From Notolepis coatsorum (lineage: Eukaryota > Chordata > Actinopteri > Aulopiformes > Paralepididae): a DNA stretch of 64,000 nucleotides. Position numbers and translations under genes: made by a program. Location of the stretch: assembly GCA_963971535.1 (NCBI GenBank), contig OZ020598.1, positions 87,068,185-87,132,184 on the forward strand, read 5' to 3'. Below, piece by piece: positions 21,158 to 30,041 of the stretch (position 1 is the first letter of the stretch; every line of letters starts with the position of its first letter). Below the pieces are notes generated by a model. That model saw only the letters and a program-made list of their open reading frames with translations, made no database searches and was not told the DNA's origin.

Positions 21158-21443
21158 TCCACGGCGGGAATAGAATAGAGTTAATAGAATAGGTTAAAAA
21201 CTCACCAAACGTCCAAGAGGATGGAGACAACCGCGTGGAGTTGACGAAGTTCATCTGCCAAACGACCATCCTCTTCATCTTGGCTGCATGCGCTGTCTCT
21301 AGGTTAGCTAACGCTAGTTAGCCTTTAGCTAAGCTAGCTACTAGCCGACATCATCATGGCTATATCCCGACTGCACCATGACAAGGCTCCGGCCATAGCT
21401 TCTTTTTGTCCCGCCAGCGAGAGGCCTTTCGTCAACGTTCCTT
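20690..21443. repeat. inverted repeats flanking GCTAAC-rich DNA
   Basis: About 65 bp at 20,692-20,757 (GTTGACGAAAGGCCTCTCGC...) recurs inverted at about 21,376-21,440 with few differences. Between them lie many GCTAAC/GTTAGC hexamers (20,850-21,090 and 21,300-21,340) and a GA run (21,122-21,154). This could be a non-autonomous foldback transposon, but the outer ends and target duplication are not clear. No coding frame is seen. Confidence 0.5.
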
Positions 21444-21639
21444 GGTGACCGACCGACTGATAATGACCGACCTCTTCGTCTTGGCTGGCATAACTAAGCA
21501 TTACCTCCAAAGCTGCACGCGCGAAATAGTCAAATGCAGCTGACGCACGCCGGCGTACACATGATGTAACCACTCCCTTCGTTGAAACCAATAGTATGTC
21601 TGCTGCAGAGCCCCAGAGCTCCAATAGTGAGTATGTCTG

Positions 21640-22081
21640 CTGCAGAGCCGCAGACCCAGGAACAAGTCAGACACATTCTACAAACGTGTCTAATGTGAAA
21701 TATATAAGCATATAAGCAAAACTAGATTTTAGGTCTGTGATGAAAAAGGGCCAGTATTTTATACAGTAGCTGTATAAAAAAAAAGTATAATTTATATAAT
21801 TTAATTAAACAACTTTTTTTTTAATGTATGCACATCTTCCCTTCTTTTAAAAAGAAACAACTTGTTCTTTTCCTGTAGTCGTCTATAACAAAACGTTCGT
21901 TTCCGACTGTTCTTAAACCTGTACATTCCAATAATAAACATTAATTTTAAACATGAACATATGCATTCAAACAATAAGCATATGCATCAAATCTTTCTTT
22001 ACAATCCTCTTTTTTCTCATTTAACCATCATCAAGTGTCCTCTTTTCTTTACCCTATCCACGTCCACAGTCCACATGCCTT
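21640..22081 (-). other. 3' flank of Gypsy element 1 (possible PPT and LTR start)
   Basis: Just past the integrase stop codon the minus strand has a purine tract AAAAGAAGGGAAGA followed by TGTGCATACATT at about 21,835, a plausible polypurine tract and LTR start. No second LTR copy was found beyond the gag end, so LTR boundaries remain unproven. Confidence 0.3.
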
Positions 22082-23473
22082 TCAGCACTGTGCAATAAGT
22101 CTCTCAGGAGGTTTAACAGTCCTTTTAGGCCTGCAGCAGGTCTCAGAGGGCGTGCTGCCCCCTTTTGGCATGACAGAGTCACTGCGGTCTGGGGAACTCT
22201 GACAAAACTGCTCACTCCTGGGAGCATCTAACACCTCTGCAGTGCTTCGTTGTTGAGAGTCTGTCTCTGGGACTGTCACCTGTGGTCTCAAATCCACACG
22301 GTTTCGTCTCAGAGAAGCACCATGGTCTGTCTGGATCTGGTATGAGCATGGTGAAACTTCTCTTTGCACGCGTCCTCCTTGTCTCCATGTGCCTGTTGTG
22401 TGATCCAGGATACTGACTGTATCGCCTGGCTTGAGGCTTGGTAAGTGTTTTGCCTTCTTGTCATGTGGCAATTTGTGTTTCTCTTTTTGTTCTTGTTTCC
22501 TTGAGCTGATTTTGTGTGCTCCTTCTGGTGTCAACAGGTTCTCATGGATAGGGAGGTTAGTGCGTAAGCGCCTTCCCATCAGCATCTGGGCTGGTGACAA
22601 ACCTTTTTCCAAAGGGGCACTCCTGTATATCATCAGACTCCTCTGGAACTCCTCCTGTCCATCTTGAGCCTTCTTCATGAGGGCCTTGACGATCTTGACT
22701 GAACTCTCTGCGAGCCCATTGGATCTCGGGTAGTTCGGGCTTGAGGTGGCGTGGTGAAAACCCCAGTCCTCTGCAAACGAAGCAAACTCGCTGCTGGAAA
22801 ACTGTGGCCCATTATCTGAAAACAGCTCACAGGGAACTCCATGTCTCGCGAAGACTGTTTTCAGGTAGGCTATGACTGTTTTGCTGGATGTTGACTGCAG
22901 TGTTACAACTTCCGGGTAGTTGGAGTAGTAATCTGTGACTACAATGTTGCTTTTACCGTTACAGTCAAACAAATCGACTCTGACCTTCTGGTACGGGCGA
23001 TCAGGTACAGGGTGGGGCATGAGCGGCTCTGCTTGTTGTTTGGACATGTAGGTGAGACATATTTCACATGCAGCTGTGGTGTGGCTGATGTCTTGGTTGA
23101 GTCTTGGCCAGTACATTACTTCACGCACTCTACGTTTACATTTTTCCTCACCCAAATGTCCCTCATGCACTTTCTGCAGCATTTCCTTGCGCATGGATGC
23201 CGGGATGACAAACTTGCTTCCTTTGAAAACAATGTCATTAGCAACTGAGAGCTCTGATCTGCATGCCCAGTAATCTTGGATCTGACCCGGGCATTCACGC
23301 TTTTGCTCAGGCCACCCTTTCAGTATGGTCTTCTTGAGCTCTTTCATTGTGTCGTCTAGTTCAGTTGCTTTCCTGATCTTCTCTGTTCGCTCAGCAGACA
23401 CAGGAAGTGATGTGACAATCATGTCAACATAGGCTTGTATTTCTATGCTTTTCTGTTCATTTGGACTTTCCAT
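22082..23473 (-). pseudogene. Gypsy element 1: integrase region of pol
   Basis: A 463-residue open stretch. It carries an H-H-C-C zinc-binding module (HEGHLGEEKCKRR ... CEICLTYMSK), then a DDE core with Asp in VRVDLFD, Asp in FSDNGPQF and Glu in NGLAESSVK, and a C-terminal tail with LKPGDTVSI and RVQREVSPCSYQI, a typical integrase C-terminal domain. It inserts the retrotransposon cDNA into chromosomes. It lies downstream of the RT/RNase H frame (23,575-24,510) and is separated from it by a short stretch with broken reading frame, so no full polyprotein can be made from this copy. Confidence 0.85.
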
Positions 23474-23574
23474 TTGGTTTGTTTGTCAGCAGCAAACATG
23501 AATTTTCCTGGTGTATAGACCATGTTCACATCATATTTCTGCAGTCTGATTGACAGTCGCTGAATCCTCAGAGG

Positions 23575-24510
23575 TCAATCATTGAGGGGCTTGAACATTA
23601 TTGATACTAGGGGCTTGTGGTCTGTTTCCACTTCAAAAGCCTTTCCGTATATGTACTGATGGAAACGTTCACATGCATATGTGCTGGCTAAAAGTTCCTT
23701 TTCTATTTGTGCATATCTAACTTCAGCAATTGTCAATGCACGAGATGCGTAGGCTACGGGCTGCCAGCTGTTGTCATACATCTGTAGCAGTACTGCTCCT
23801 AGGCCGTACTGAGAAGCATCTGCCGATATCCTAGTGCTCCGTTCTGGGTCATAAAACTTGAGCACTGGTTCCTTGGTTAAGATCTCTTTCAGCATTTTGA
23901 AGCATTCTTCCTGCTCATGAGACCATTCCCACTCGTTCTTTTGCTCTAGAAGCCCTCTGAGTGGTGCTGACTGGGCAGACAACTGGGGGATAAACTTAGC
24001 CAAGTATGTGACCATTCCCAGAAATCTCCTCACATCTTCTTTGCTCTGTGGACGTTCCATGTTCACTATGGCTGACGTCTTCCTTGGATCCGGCTTGACA
24101 CCTTGCTCTGAAATCACATCTCCCACAAAGGTAAGGCTTTTCACTGCAAACTCACACTTGTCTCGGTTTAATTTCAGATTGGACTTGCGTGTCAGATCCA
24201 GTACTTCCCTCAGCCGTGCATCATGTTCTTCTCTTGTGGATCCCCACATGATGATGTCATCCATCTTGGTCTCCACTCCCTCTATGTGCTCATAGATCAT
24301 ATGGATTGTCTTGTGGTAAACTTCGGGGGCAGACAGAATACCATAAGGTAAACGCAGAAAGCGAAACCTTCCTTCTGGTGTATTGAACGTGCACAGTTTT
24401 GAGCTTGCCTCATCCAGCTTCATCTGCCAGAAGCCTGTTGACGCATCCAGCTTGCTAAACCATTTAGCACCGGCAAACTGTGACATGATCTCTTCTCTTG
24501 TTGGAAGCTT
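23575..24510 (-). pseudogene. Gypsy element 1: reverse transcriptase and RNase H region
   Basis: Encodes the Ty3/Gypsy RT core (FSKLDASTGFWQMKLD, FLRLPYGILSAPEVYHKT) and RNase H beginning at RISADASQYGLGAVLLQ with the ELLAS and TDHKPL motifs. The catalytic box reads KMDDIIMWG where Y-M/L/V-D-D is expected, so the aromatic residue is replaced by Lys. It is joined out of frame to the protease/RT N-terminal part at about 24,518 and ends in disrupted sequence near 23,575. Confidence 0.85.
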
Positions 24511-24517
24511 GAAATGC

Positions 24518-25318
24518 TCACGCTTTATAGCCCTGTTTAGATCCCGTGGATCGAGACAGGTGCGTAGAGATCTTTGTCAATACTACTAGTGAGCTCACCC
24601 AATCTGTTGGCTCATCTATTTTCTTTATGACGCCCATCTTCTCCATGCGGGCTAGCTCCTTTTTGAGTTTGTCTCTCAGTGCAAATGGAATCTTTCTGCA
24701 CGCATGCACTACAGGAGTCACTGTGTCATCCACACATATCTTGTGCTCACCAGGCAAGCATCCTAGTCCTTCAAAGACATCGCTGTACTCCTGCATGACT
24801 GCTTTGTGGTCTGTGCTAGTCTGGGAATTCACTACAAACACCCTCCTCACTAAGTCAAGCTTTTCACAGGTACTCAGACCTAGGATTGGCTGTACGCTCT
24901 TCTCTACTATGAGCACCTGTGCCCTTAACTGCTGTCCCTTGTGCTTTAGAGTCACTACACAACACCCCTTAACTGGAACAGTCTCTCCTGTATAACCAGT
25001 CACTTTTACTTTCACAGGGTGTATTTTGCTCTTAACTGTGAGGGTCCTGTAATCGTCTATGGACAACAGGTTGACCTGTGCACCAGTGTCTATCTTAAAT
25101 GGAATTATGGTCTCATTCACAGTTAATGGGACTATCCATTCTGCCGCCTCTGCCGTGCTAGACTGTACTACTGAGTCCACAAAGAACTCCTCTGGCTCCT
25201 CTTCCACTGTGTTCACTTTCATCCCTGAAGCCTCAGCTCTGCAATACTTCGCAAAGTGGTTATCCTTCCCACACTTGTGGCAGACTTTCCCATAAGCAGG
25301 GCATGCCCTAGACATATG
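24518..25318 (-). pseudogene. Gypsy element 1: zinc knuckle, protease and N-terminal RT region
   Basis: Begins with a CCHC knuckle (CHKCGKDNHFAKYC), then a retroviral-type aspartic protease with the catalytic motif FKIDTGAQVNLL and a flap-like stretch ending in ILGLSTCEKL, then the RT lead-in (YSDVFEGLGCLPGEHKI ... VVHACRKIPFALRDKLKKELARMEKMGVIKKI). The upstream end is cut at 25,319 by an L2 LINE; the matching knuckle half (CGRCGG) resumes at about 26,054. Confidence 0.85.
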
Positions 25319-26053
25319 CTTGCATGACTGTGTGGCACAGCGGAACAACAACACAATCATCAAATTTGCTGATGACACAGTAGTGGTGGGCCTGATCTCT
25401 GCCAACGACGAGAGGGCCTACCTGGAAGAGGTAGAGAATCTGTCACAGTGGTGTCAGGAGAACTGCCTCTCCCTGAACGTCAGCAAAACAAAAGAGATGA
25501 TTGTGGACTTCAGGAGGTCGGGGGTCAGGGACTACAGCCCCCTCAGCATCGACGGGGCACCGGTTGAGAGAGTGAACAGTTTTAAGTACCTTGGAGCCCA
25601 CATATCCGAGGACTTGACATGAACCACACACATTGACAGTGTTGTGAAGAAGGCACGACAACGCCTCTACTTCCTCAGGCGCCTAAGGAAGTTCCAAGTC
25701 AGTCAGAAGATCCTTAAGAACTTCTACTCATGTACAATAGAGAGCATCCTGACTGGCAATATCACCTCCTGGTTTGGGAATAGCACCGCACAAGACCGAA
25801 GCAGACTACAGAGAGTGGCACGTTCAGCTGAACGCACAATTGGAGGGGGGCTTCCCACTTCTATATGTATATACTGAACACTGTGTCTACGTACGTGACT
25901 TCTATTTTTACTTCTATTTTTACATGCTATACTATTTTATTTTATACTTATCTTTTGTCTAGCACAGTCTCTGGAGCATAACAGAAAGAAGCATTTTGTA
26001 TAAAAGTATTCTGTACTTCTGTATGACAACTATTAAAGAAACTTGAAACTTGC
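25319..26053 (+). mobile_element. L2-clade LINE insertion in Gypsy element 1
   Basis: The plus strand encodes the RT C-terminal half (FADDTVVVGLISANDERAYL, SLNVSKTKEMIVDFRRSG, VNSFKYLGAHISEDL, then IESILTGNITSWFGNSTAQD). The 3' UTR ends in 'attaaagaaacttgaaacttg', the tail of this family. Target-site copies CTTGC at 25,319-25,323 and 26,049-26,053 flank it; deleting the insert restores the Gypsy zinc-knuckle frame. A TGA near 25,619 and 5' truncation make it inactive. Confidence 0.88.
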
Positions 26054-26225
26054 CTCCACATCTTCCACATCTACTGTTTGGACTCCTGGGACTTTGCTCT
26101 GTAGGCTTTTGTTTTACAAACTGTTTTGGGCGCTGTCCCTCTCTTTTCACGGCATGCACTGCTGCCGACTCATCCGTGCGTAGCTCCTTTGCTTGTGCAC
26201 GAGTGGTTTCTGCTGCTCTGCACAT
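26054..26225 (-). pseudogene. Gypsy element 1: gag C-terminal part
   Basis: A short minus-strand frame (KELRTDESAAVHAVKREG ... SPNSRCGRCGG) ending in the first half of a CCHC knuckle that is split by the L2 insertion. It is separated from the rest of gag by a frame break at 26,226-26,264. Confidence 0.65.
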
Positions 26226-26264
26226 GTGAACTGTTTTCTCTAGCGTTAAATCATGTTCACGTAG

Positions 26265-26689
26265 TCATCTTTCTCTGAGCCCATTATCAGGAATTCCACA
26301 TATTATTCTATCTCTGACTAATGAGTTTCTTAAATCTTCGAATTCACATGACTTGCTCAACGTAAGTAGTTCAGTTAAGTACTGATCAAAACTGTCACCT
26401 GTTTTCTGACTGGCGGAGAAAAATGTATATCTCTCAAAAGTGACATTTTTACTGGGCACAAAGTACTCCTCAAACTTTGTCACTAGCTCAGTCAATGTTA
26501 TATTTCCCTCATCTATCTGAAAGCTGTTGTAAATATCCAATGCATCTTCTCCTATTACATGCAAAAATATAGACGCTTTTCTGTTCTCATCTCCTCCCCC
26601 CGCCCCACTTGCAGCCAAGTAAATACTAAATCTCTGCTTAAATCTCTTCCGCTGAACTGCATGGGTGTGGGAGGACTGAGCTTATCCAT
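26265..26689 (-). pseudogene. Gypsy element 1: gag N-terminal part
   Basis: The minus-strand ATG at 26,687-26,689 starts MDKLSPPTPM, a common start for fish Gypsy gag. After a short deletion and frame change it continues FKQRFSIYLAASGAGGGDEN, FLHVIGEDALDIYNSFQ, KFEEYFVPSKNVTFERYTF and DQYLTELLTLSKSCEF. The region forms the capsid precursor in intact elements. The sequence upstream (26,690-26,990) should hold the leader and 5' LTR but no LTR could be paired. Confidence 0.75.
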
Positions 26690-26904
26690 GATGGGGAGCG
26701 TCTATGCCAAATACAACGTCGTTCGGTTTCCGGGTTCCTCTGATTGGCCACTAAGCTCACGTGACCGCGCGCGGAAGAGCCAGCGGGGCGACGCGAGGCG
26801 GTGGTTTCTCCCCGGCTCCGTGCGCCGCTGACTCGGTCCAGCTCCAGCAGCAGCGGCCGTCTTCCGCCTGCGGTATCCTCTCTCCGAGGCGGCTCGTTCT
26901 TATT

Positions 26905-26968
26905 AATCCCCCATTGTTCAGGTCGACATGGTCGCACAAACACCCGTTGGAGGAGTAGTGGGGGAGAA
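26905..26968. repeat. 64-bp inverted repeat, left copy
   Basis: AATCCCCCATTGTTCAGGTC ... to TAGTGGGGGAGAA recurs as its reverse complement at 27,793-27,856. The two copies bracket a TTGA-tailed LINE 3' end containing an L2. Confidence 0.9.
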
Positions 26969-26997
26969 GAAGAGGAATATTTTTAAATAGCAAGAAT

Positions 26998-27792
26998 TAT
27001 CGACTGGCAACTCTGTGCTCGTCAGACATGTTAATGTCATGTATGTTGTGTATGTCATAAATGTCGATATGAATTGAAAATGGGGGACCCTGATGTAAAC
27101 AAGACAAACGTCTTTCTCTGGTCTGCATCCCCTTAACAATTGTGTGTATTGCGCCGTACTGTATTGTACCCATTCTGCAAGTCAAGTCAAGTCAAGAGTT
27201 TTAATTGTCACGGCATACAAGTATACAATGAAATGCGGGTGGTCTTGCCCGCAACGATGTGCAATACAGTGTTACAACATATAATAGAATCCAATAAAAA
27301 ACAACATTGTGCAATAAACAGGTAACATGGTGTGACATCTCGGTATCTGTACATAGTTATTTACAGAGCATATAGGACATGCTGGGTAGCTTTGGTAGTG
27401 CAATACACTGTTCCTGTTATTCTAATTTAAAGTGGCCTTTCCTTTTGGCCATAAGTGTGCGGCATGAGTGTGTGCCCGCTCATGTTAAAGTGTTAAGTGG
27501 CTGCTAGTGTGTGAGCGTGCACAGCGTGCGTGTCGTGTGTGTGTTCATGTGTGCTTGTGTGTGGATAGTTCAGTGTTCTGTGGCACTCAATGTTCATTGT
27601 TCAGGGCTCTGATGGCCTGGGGGAAGAAGCTGAGCCTAAGCCGCTCTGTCCTAGTAGCTGGGGTTCGCAGGCGTCTGCCTGACCTCAGCAGCTGGAACAG
27701 GCTGTTATTGGGGTGGTGAGGGTCTTTCATTATCCTGCAATTATCCTGCAATCTGTTAAATAAAGTTTTCATTCATTCATTCATTCATTCAT
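26998..27792 (+). mobile_element. TTGA-tailed LINE 3' end, interrupted by an L2
   Basis: The 3' UTR part ('aattgaaaatgggggaccctgatgtaaac', 'ctggtctgcatccccttaac', 'gtacccattctgcaa') is the same as in other copies. It is cut at 27,180 and resumes at about 27,747 with 'tgcaatctgttaaataaagttttcattcattc'. Here the tail is (CATT)n rather than (CAAT)n. Confidence 0.8.
27181..27746 (-). mobile_element. L2-clade LINE 3' fragment, antisense
   Basis: Starts with 'gtcaagtcaagtcaag' (reversed tail) and encodes on the minus strand IMKDPHHPNNSLFQLLRSGR and 'LSFFPQAIRALN', the last residues of L2 ORF2. TGCAA at 27,176-27,180 and 27,747-27,751 is the likely target duplication. Confidence 0.8.
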
Positions 27793-27856
27793 TTCTCCCC
27801 CACTACTCCTCCAACGGGTGTTTGTGCGACCATGTCGACCTGAACAATGGGGGATT
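27793..27856. repeat. 64-bp inverted repeat, right copy
   Basis: Reverse complement of 26,905-26,968. It joins directly to a truncated LTR of Gypsy element 2 at 27,857. Confidence 0.9.
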
Positions 27857-28318
27857 ACTGGCTTTAAATGCTGCTTCCACCTCAGTCTATCCGTGAATGA
27901 TAAGAGGTAGGCAGCTATCCGTGTACCTTGATGTTATATCTCTGGTCTAAGCCGATAATGTTGTAAATAGGTTTCCAAGTAATAAACCGAGTTATGATCA
28001 GTGGTTTGATGTTGATGATGTGCAGTTGTGTATCTGTTTATAAGAGATCTGGCCGTTTTCGCGAACTATTATATGAGCACGTTGGTAAACTAGTATTCAT
28101 GGGGGGGAGGGGCTTTACACCTGGCGCTGCTGAGAAGTGTGTGTTCTAACTGGAGTTTTCTCCTACCACAGAGATGTGTGTACTAAACCAACATTGATGT
28201 GCTTAAGGCTGACGGCATTGTATGTCTCTTATGCTTGACAGTATAAAGAAAAGAAGTACTCCGTCCATCCTGTCTCCCGTGTCCATTATTCAAGCAGAGC
28301 AGGAACACAGTGGTCACA
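27857..28318 (+). mobile_element. 5' LTR of Gypsy element 2 (truncated)
   Basis: Matches 35,466-35,809 and 36,431-36,579 of the 3' LTR. It lacks the first about 160 bp of the LTR (from TGTAACGG), which were lost where the inverted repeat joins. It contains a TATAAAG at 28,242, consistent with an LTR promoter, and ends GTGGTCACA at 28,318. A small extra segment 'tatccgtgaatgataagaggtaggcagc' is present relative to the first part of the 3' LTR. Confidence 0.8.
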
Positions 28319-28340
28319 TTGGTGCCGTGATTCGTTGATT
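28319..28340 (+). promoter_or_regulatory. primer-binding site of Gypsy element 2
   Basis: TTGGTGCCGTGATTCG follows the LTR end directly. A TGG start complementary to a tRNA CCA end is expected here; the tRNA was not identified. Confidence 0.55.
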
Positions 28341-28440
28341 GTTCGCTGGAGATGAACTTCATCTTCACGTCCTGGGGATTGTCCTGCTGCTGCCTGTCTA
28401 CGTGAATCGGGGCTAGTACTTATCTCAATGCACAGCTTTT

Positions 28441-28645
28441 AGTCCTCTCTTTGTAAATATACTATAGCAGTTATTTCTATTGTAATTGCTGCTTCCTCAA
28501 TTGGGCAGTTGAGTTTATTTTGACATTGTATATGTTTGCCAGTCCTCTCTTTGTAAATATACAATAGCAGTTATTTCTATTGTAATTGCTGCTTCCTCAA
28601 TTGGGCAGTTTGAGTTTATTTTGACATCATTGTATATTTTTGCCA
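28441..28645 (+). repeat. 100-bp tandem duplication in the Gypsy 2 leader
   Basis: Two copies of 'agtcctctctttgtaaatat ... ttgacat..tgtatat.tttgcc' starting at 28,441 and 28,541, differing by a few bases, immediately before the gag start codon. Confidence 0.9.
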
Positions 28646-28655
28646 GACTTTTAGA

Positions 28656-30041
28656 ATGGATTATTCTAACACCCCACTAGGAGGGAGTGTGGGTAGGGGT
28701 AGAGGCGTTTTGAATGTGCCTGCAGCTTTGCAATTTGAAAGTCCTCCTCCTTTTCGGCCAGGTGTTGTTGGTGTGGAGAATAGTAGAGGTTCCACGGAGG
28801 CTCCTTTAGTCAGTGGGAGCGGGGTTCCTCCTCACAGTCCTCGTGTAGATAGCATGCATGGAGCCCCGGTCGTTAGTACGTCCACACCGGGCCCTGCTAC
28901 ACCTAGTGCTGATTTCGTGAGTCAGATGGGGGAGGTGATTCAACAGGTCAGTCGCCAACTAGCACATGATATTCTCACTCAGCTTAGTCCACCTGTTAGC
29001 ACTGCACCTCCCACGTCCACGCCTGCACAGGCTGATTCTAATACATCTAGCTCACGAGTACTTGACCTGTCCCAGGTCCAGCTAGTGTCCCACAGAAAAA
29101 TGAGAGATCCCCCTAGCTTCAGAGGGGATGGGTCTGATAATGTTTCAGTGGGTGAGTGGGAGGACCTAATGAGAGATTTCATCAAGAGGGGGAATTTGAG
29201 GACTGAAGAGCAGGCAGATGAAATTCTCATTCATCTCAGGGGCAGGGCTAGAGATGTGGTCAGGTTTGGCACAAGAAACAGTGACATTGATACTACCCGC
29301 AACCCTGAGGCTATATATGGCCTCCTTCGCAGACATTTTGACACAGTCCCGTGCTCGCTTCTTCCACTGGCAGACTTTTACACGACTTTACCAGAAAGAG
29401 ATGAGGATGCCTTTGACTACTGGCTCAGACTTAATCGTGCAGTGGACCTCGCCATTGCGCGCTTGAAGGAGCAGAATAAGTCACTGGATTACCCGAGCAC
29501 AGAGGTGGCACGTATGTTCATAAGAAACTGCCCCTCCAAAGAACTCGCCATGACATTCAGGTCAAAGACGATAGACAAATGGTCAGCGCATGAGGTCCAA
29601 GACATACTGAATGAATACCATTGTGAGATGAGTTTGAGGGCTGCGGCGAATAGAGGGCCAAAAGAGAAGGTGACAGTGAACACAATGGATATTTCACAGG
29701 CCGCGGCACTGCCTCCTGAGGGCCAGGACTTGTCACAGGCAAAGAGTACTGAGTCCTCTGCTCTTGAACGTGTCATTAGCATGCTCGAGAAGGTTTTGCT
29801 GCAGAGACCCACTGCTACTACTGCAACACGGTTCAATTCAAACAGGCAGACCAGGCCACAGCAGCCCAGGATTGATGGTTTTCATGACATGCCTTGTACT
29901 GTCTGCCGCAATACTGCTCACTCAGCCTTCACTCACTGCCGTGACAACAGACTTTGCTTCCAGTGTCACGCACCTGATCACTCCAGACGTGACTGCCCCA
30001 ATGGGAGGAGACCTGCCTCCCATCAACAGTCGGAAAACTAG
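28656..30041 (+). CDS. Gypsy element 2: gag polyprotein
   Basis: An intact 461-residue frame starting at 28,656 (MDYSNTPLGG). It has a Pro/Ser-rich N-terminus (1-130), a capsid-like helical domain (about 140-330, with FRGDGSDNVSVGEWEDLMRD, RGRARDVVRFG, ADFYTTLPERDEDAFDYWLR), and a Cys/His C-terminus with a CCHC knuckle at C434, C437, H442 and C447, preceded by a second cysteine cluster (CTVCRNTAHSAFTHC). It packages element RNA in the intact element. Pol opens in the -1 frame right at the gag stop. Confidence 0.88.
   Translation: MDYSNTPLGGSVGRGRGVLNVPAALQFESPPPFRPGVVGVENSRGSTEAPLVSGSGVPPHSPRVDSMHGAPVVSTSTPGPATPSADFVSQMGEVIQQVSRQLAHDILTQLSPPVSTAPPTSTPAQADSNTSSSRVLDLSQVQLVSHRKMRDPPSFRGDGSDNVSVGEWEDLMRDFIKRGNLRTEEQADEILIHLRGRARDVVRFGTRNSDIDTTRNPEAIYGLLRRHFDTVPCSLLPLADFYTTLPERDEDAFDYWLRLNRAVDLAIARLKEQNKSLDYPSTEVARMFIRNCPSKELAMTFRSKTIDKWSAHEVQDILNEYHCEMSLRAAANRGPKEKVTVNTMDISQAAALPPEGQDLSQAKSTESSALERVISMLEKVLLQRPTATTATRFNSNRQTRPQQPRIDGFHDMPCTVCRNTAHSAFTHCRDNRLCFQCHAPDHSRRDCPNGRRPASHQQSEN

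Noticed and set aside
21640-21835. A 3' LTR for Gypsy element 1
   Set aside because: Only a purine tract and TG start are visible; no matching second copy near 26.7-27.0 kb, so LTR boundaries are not claimed.
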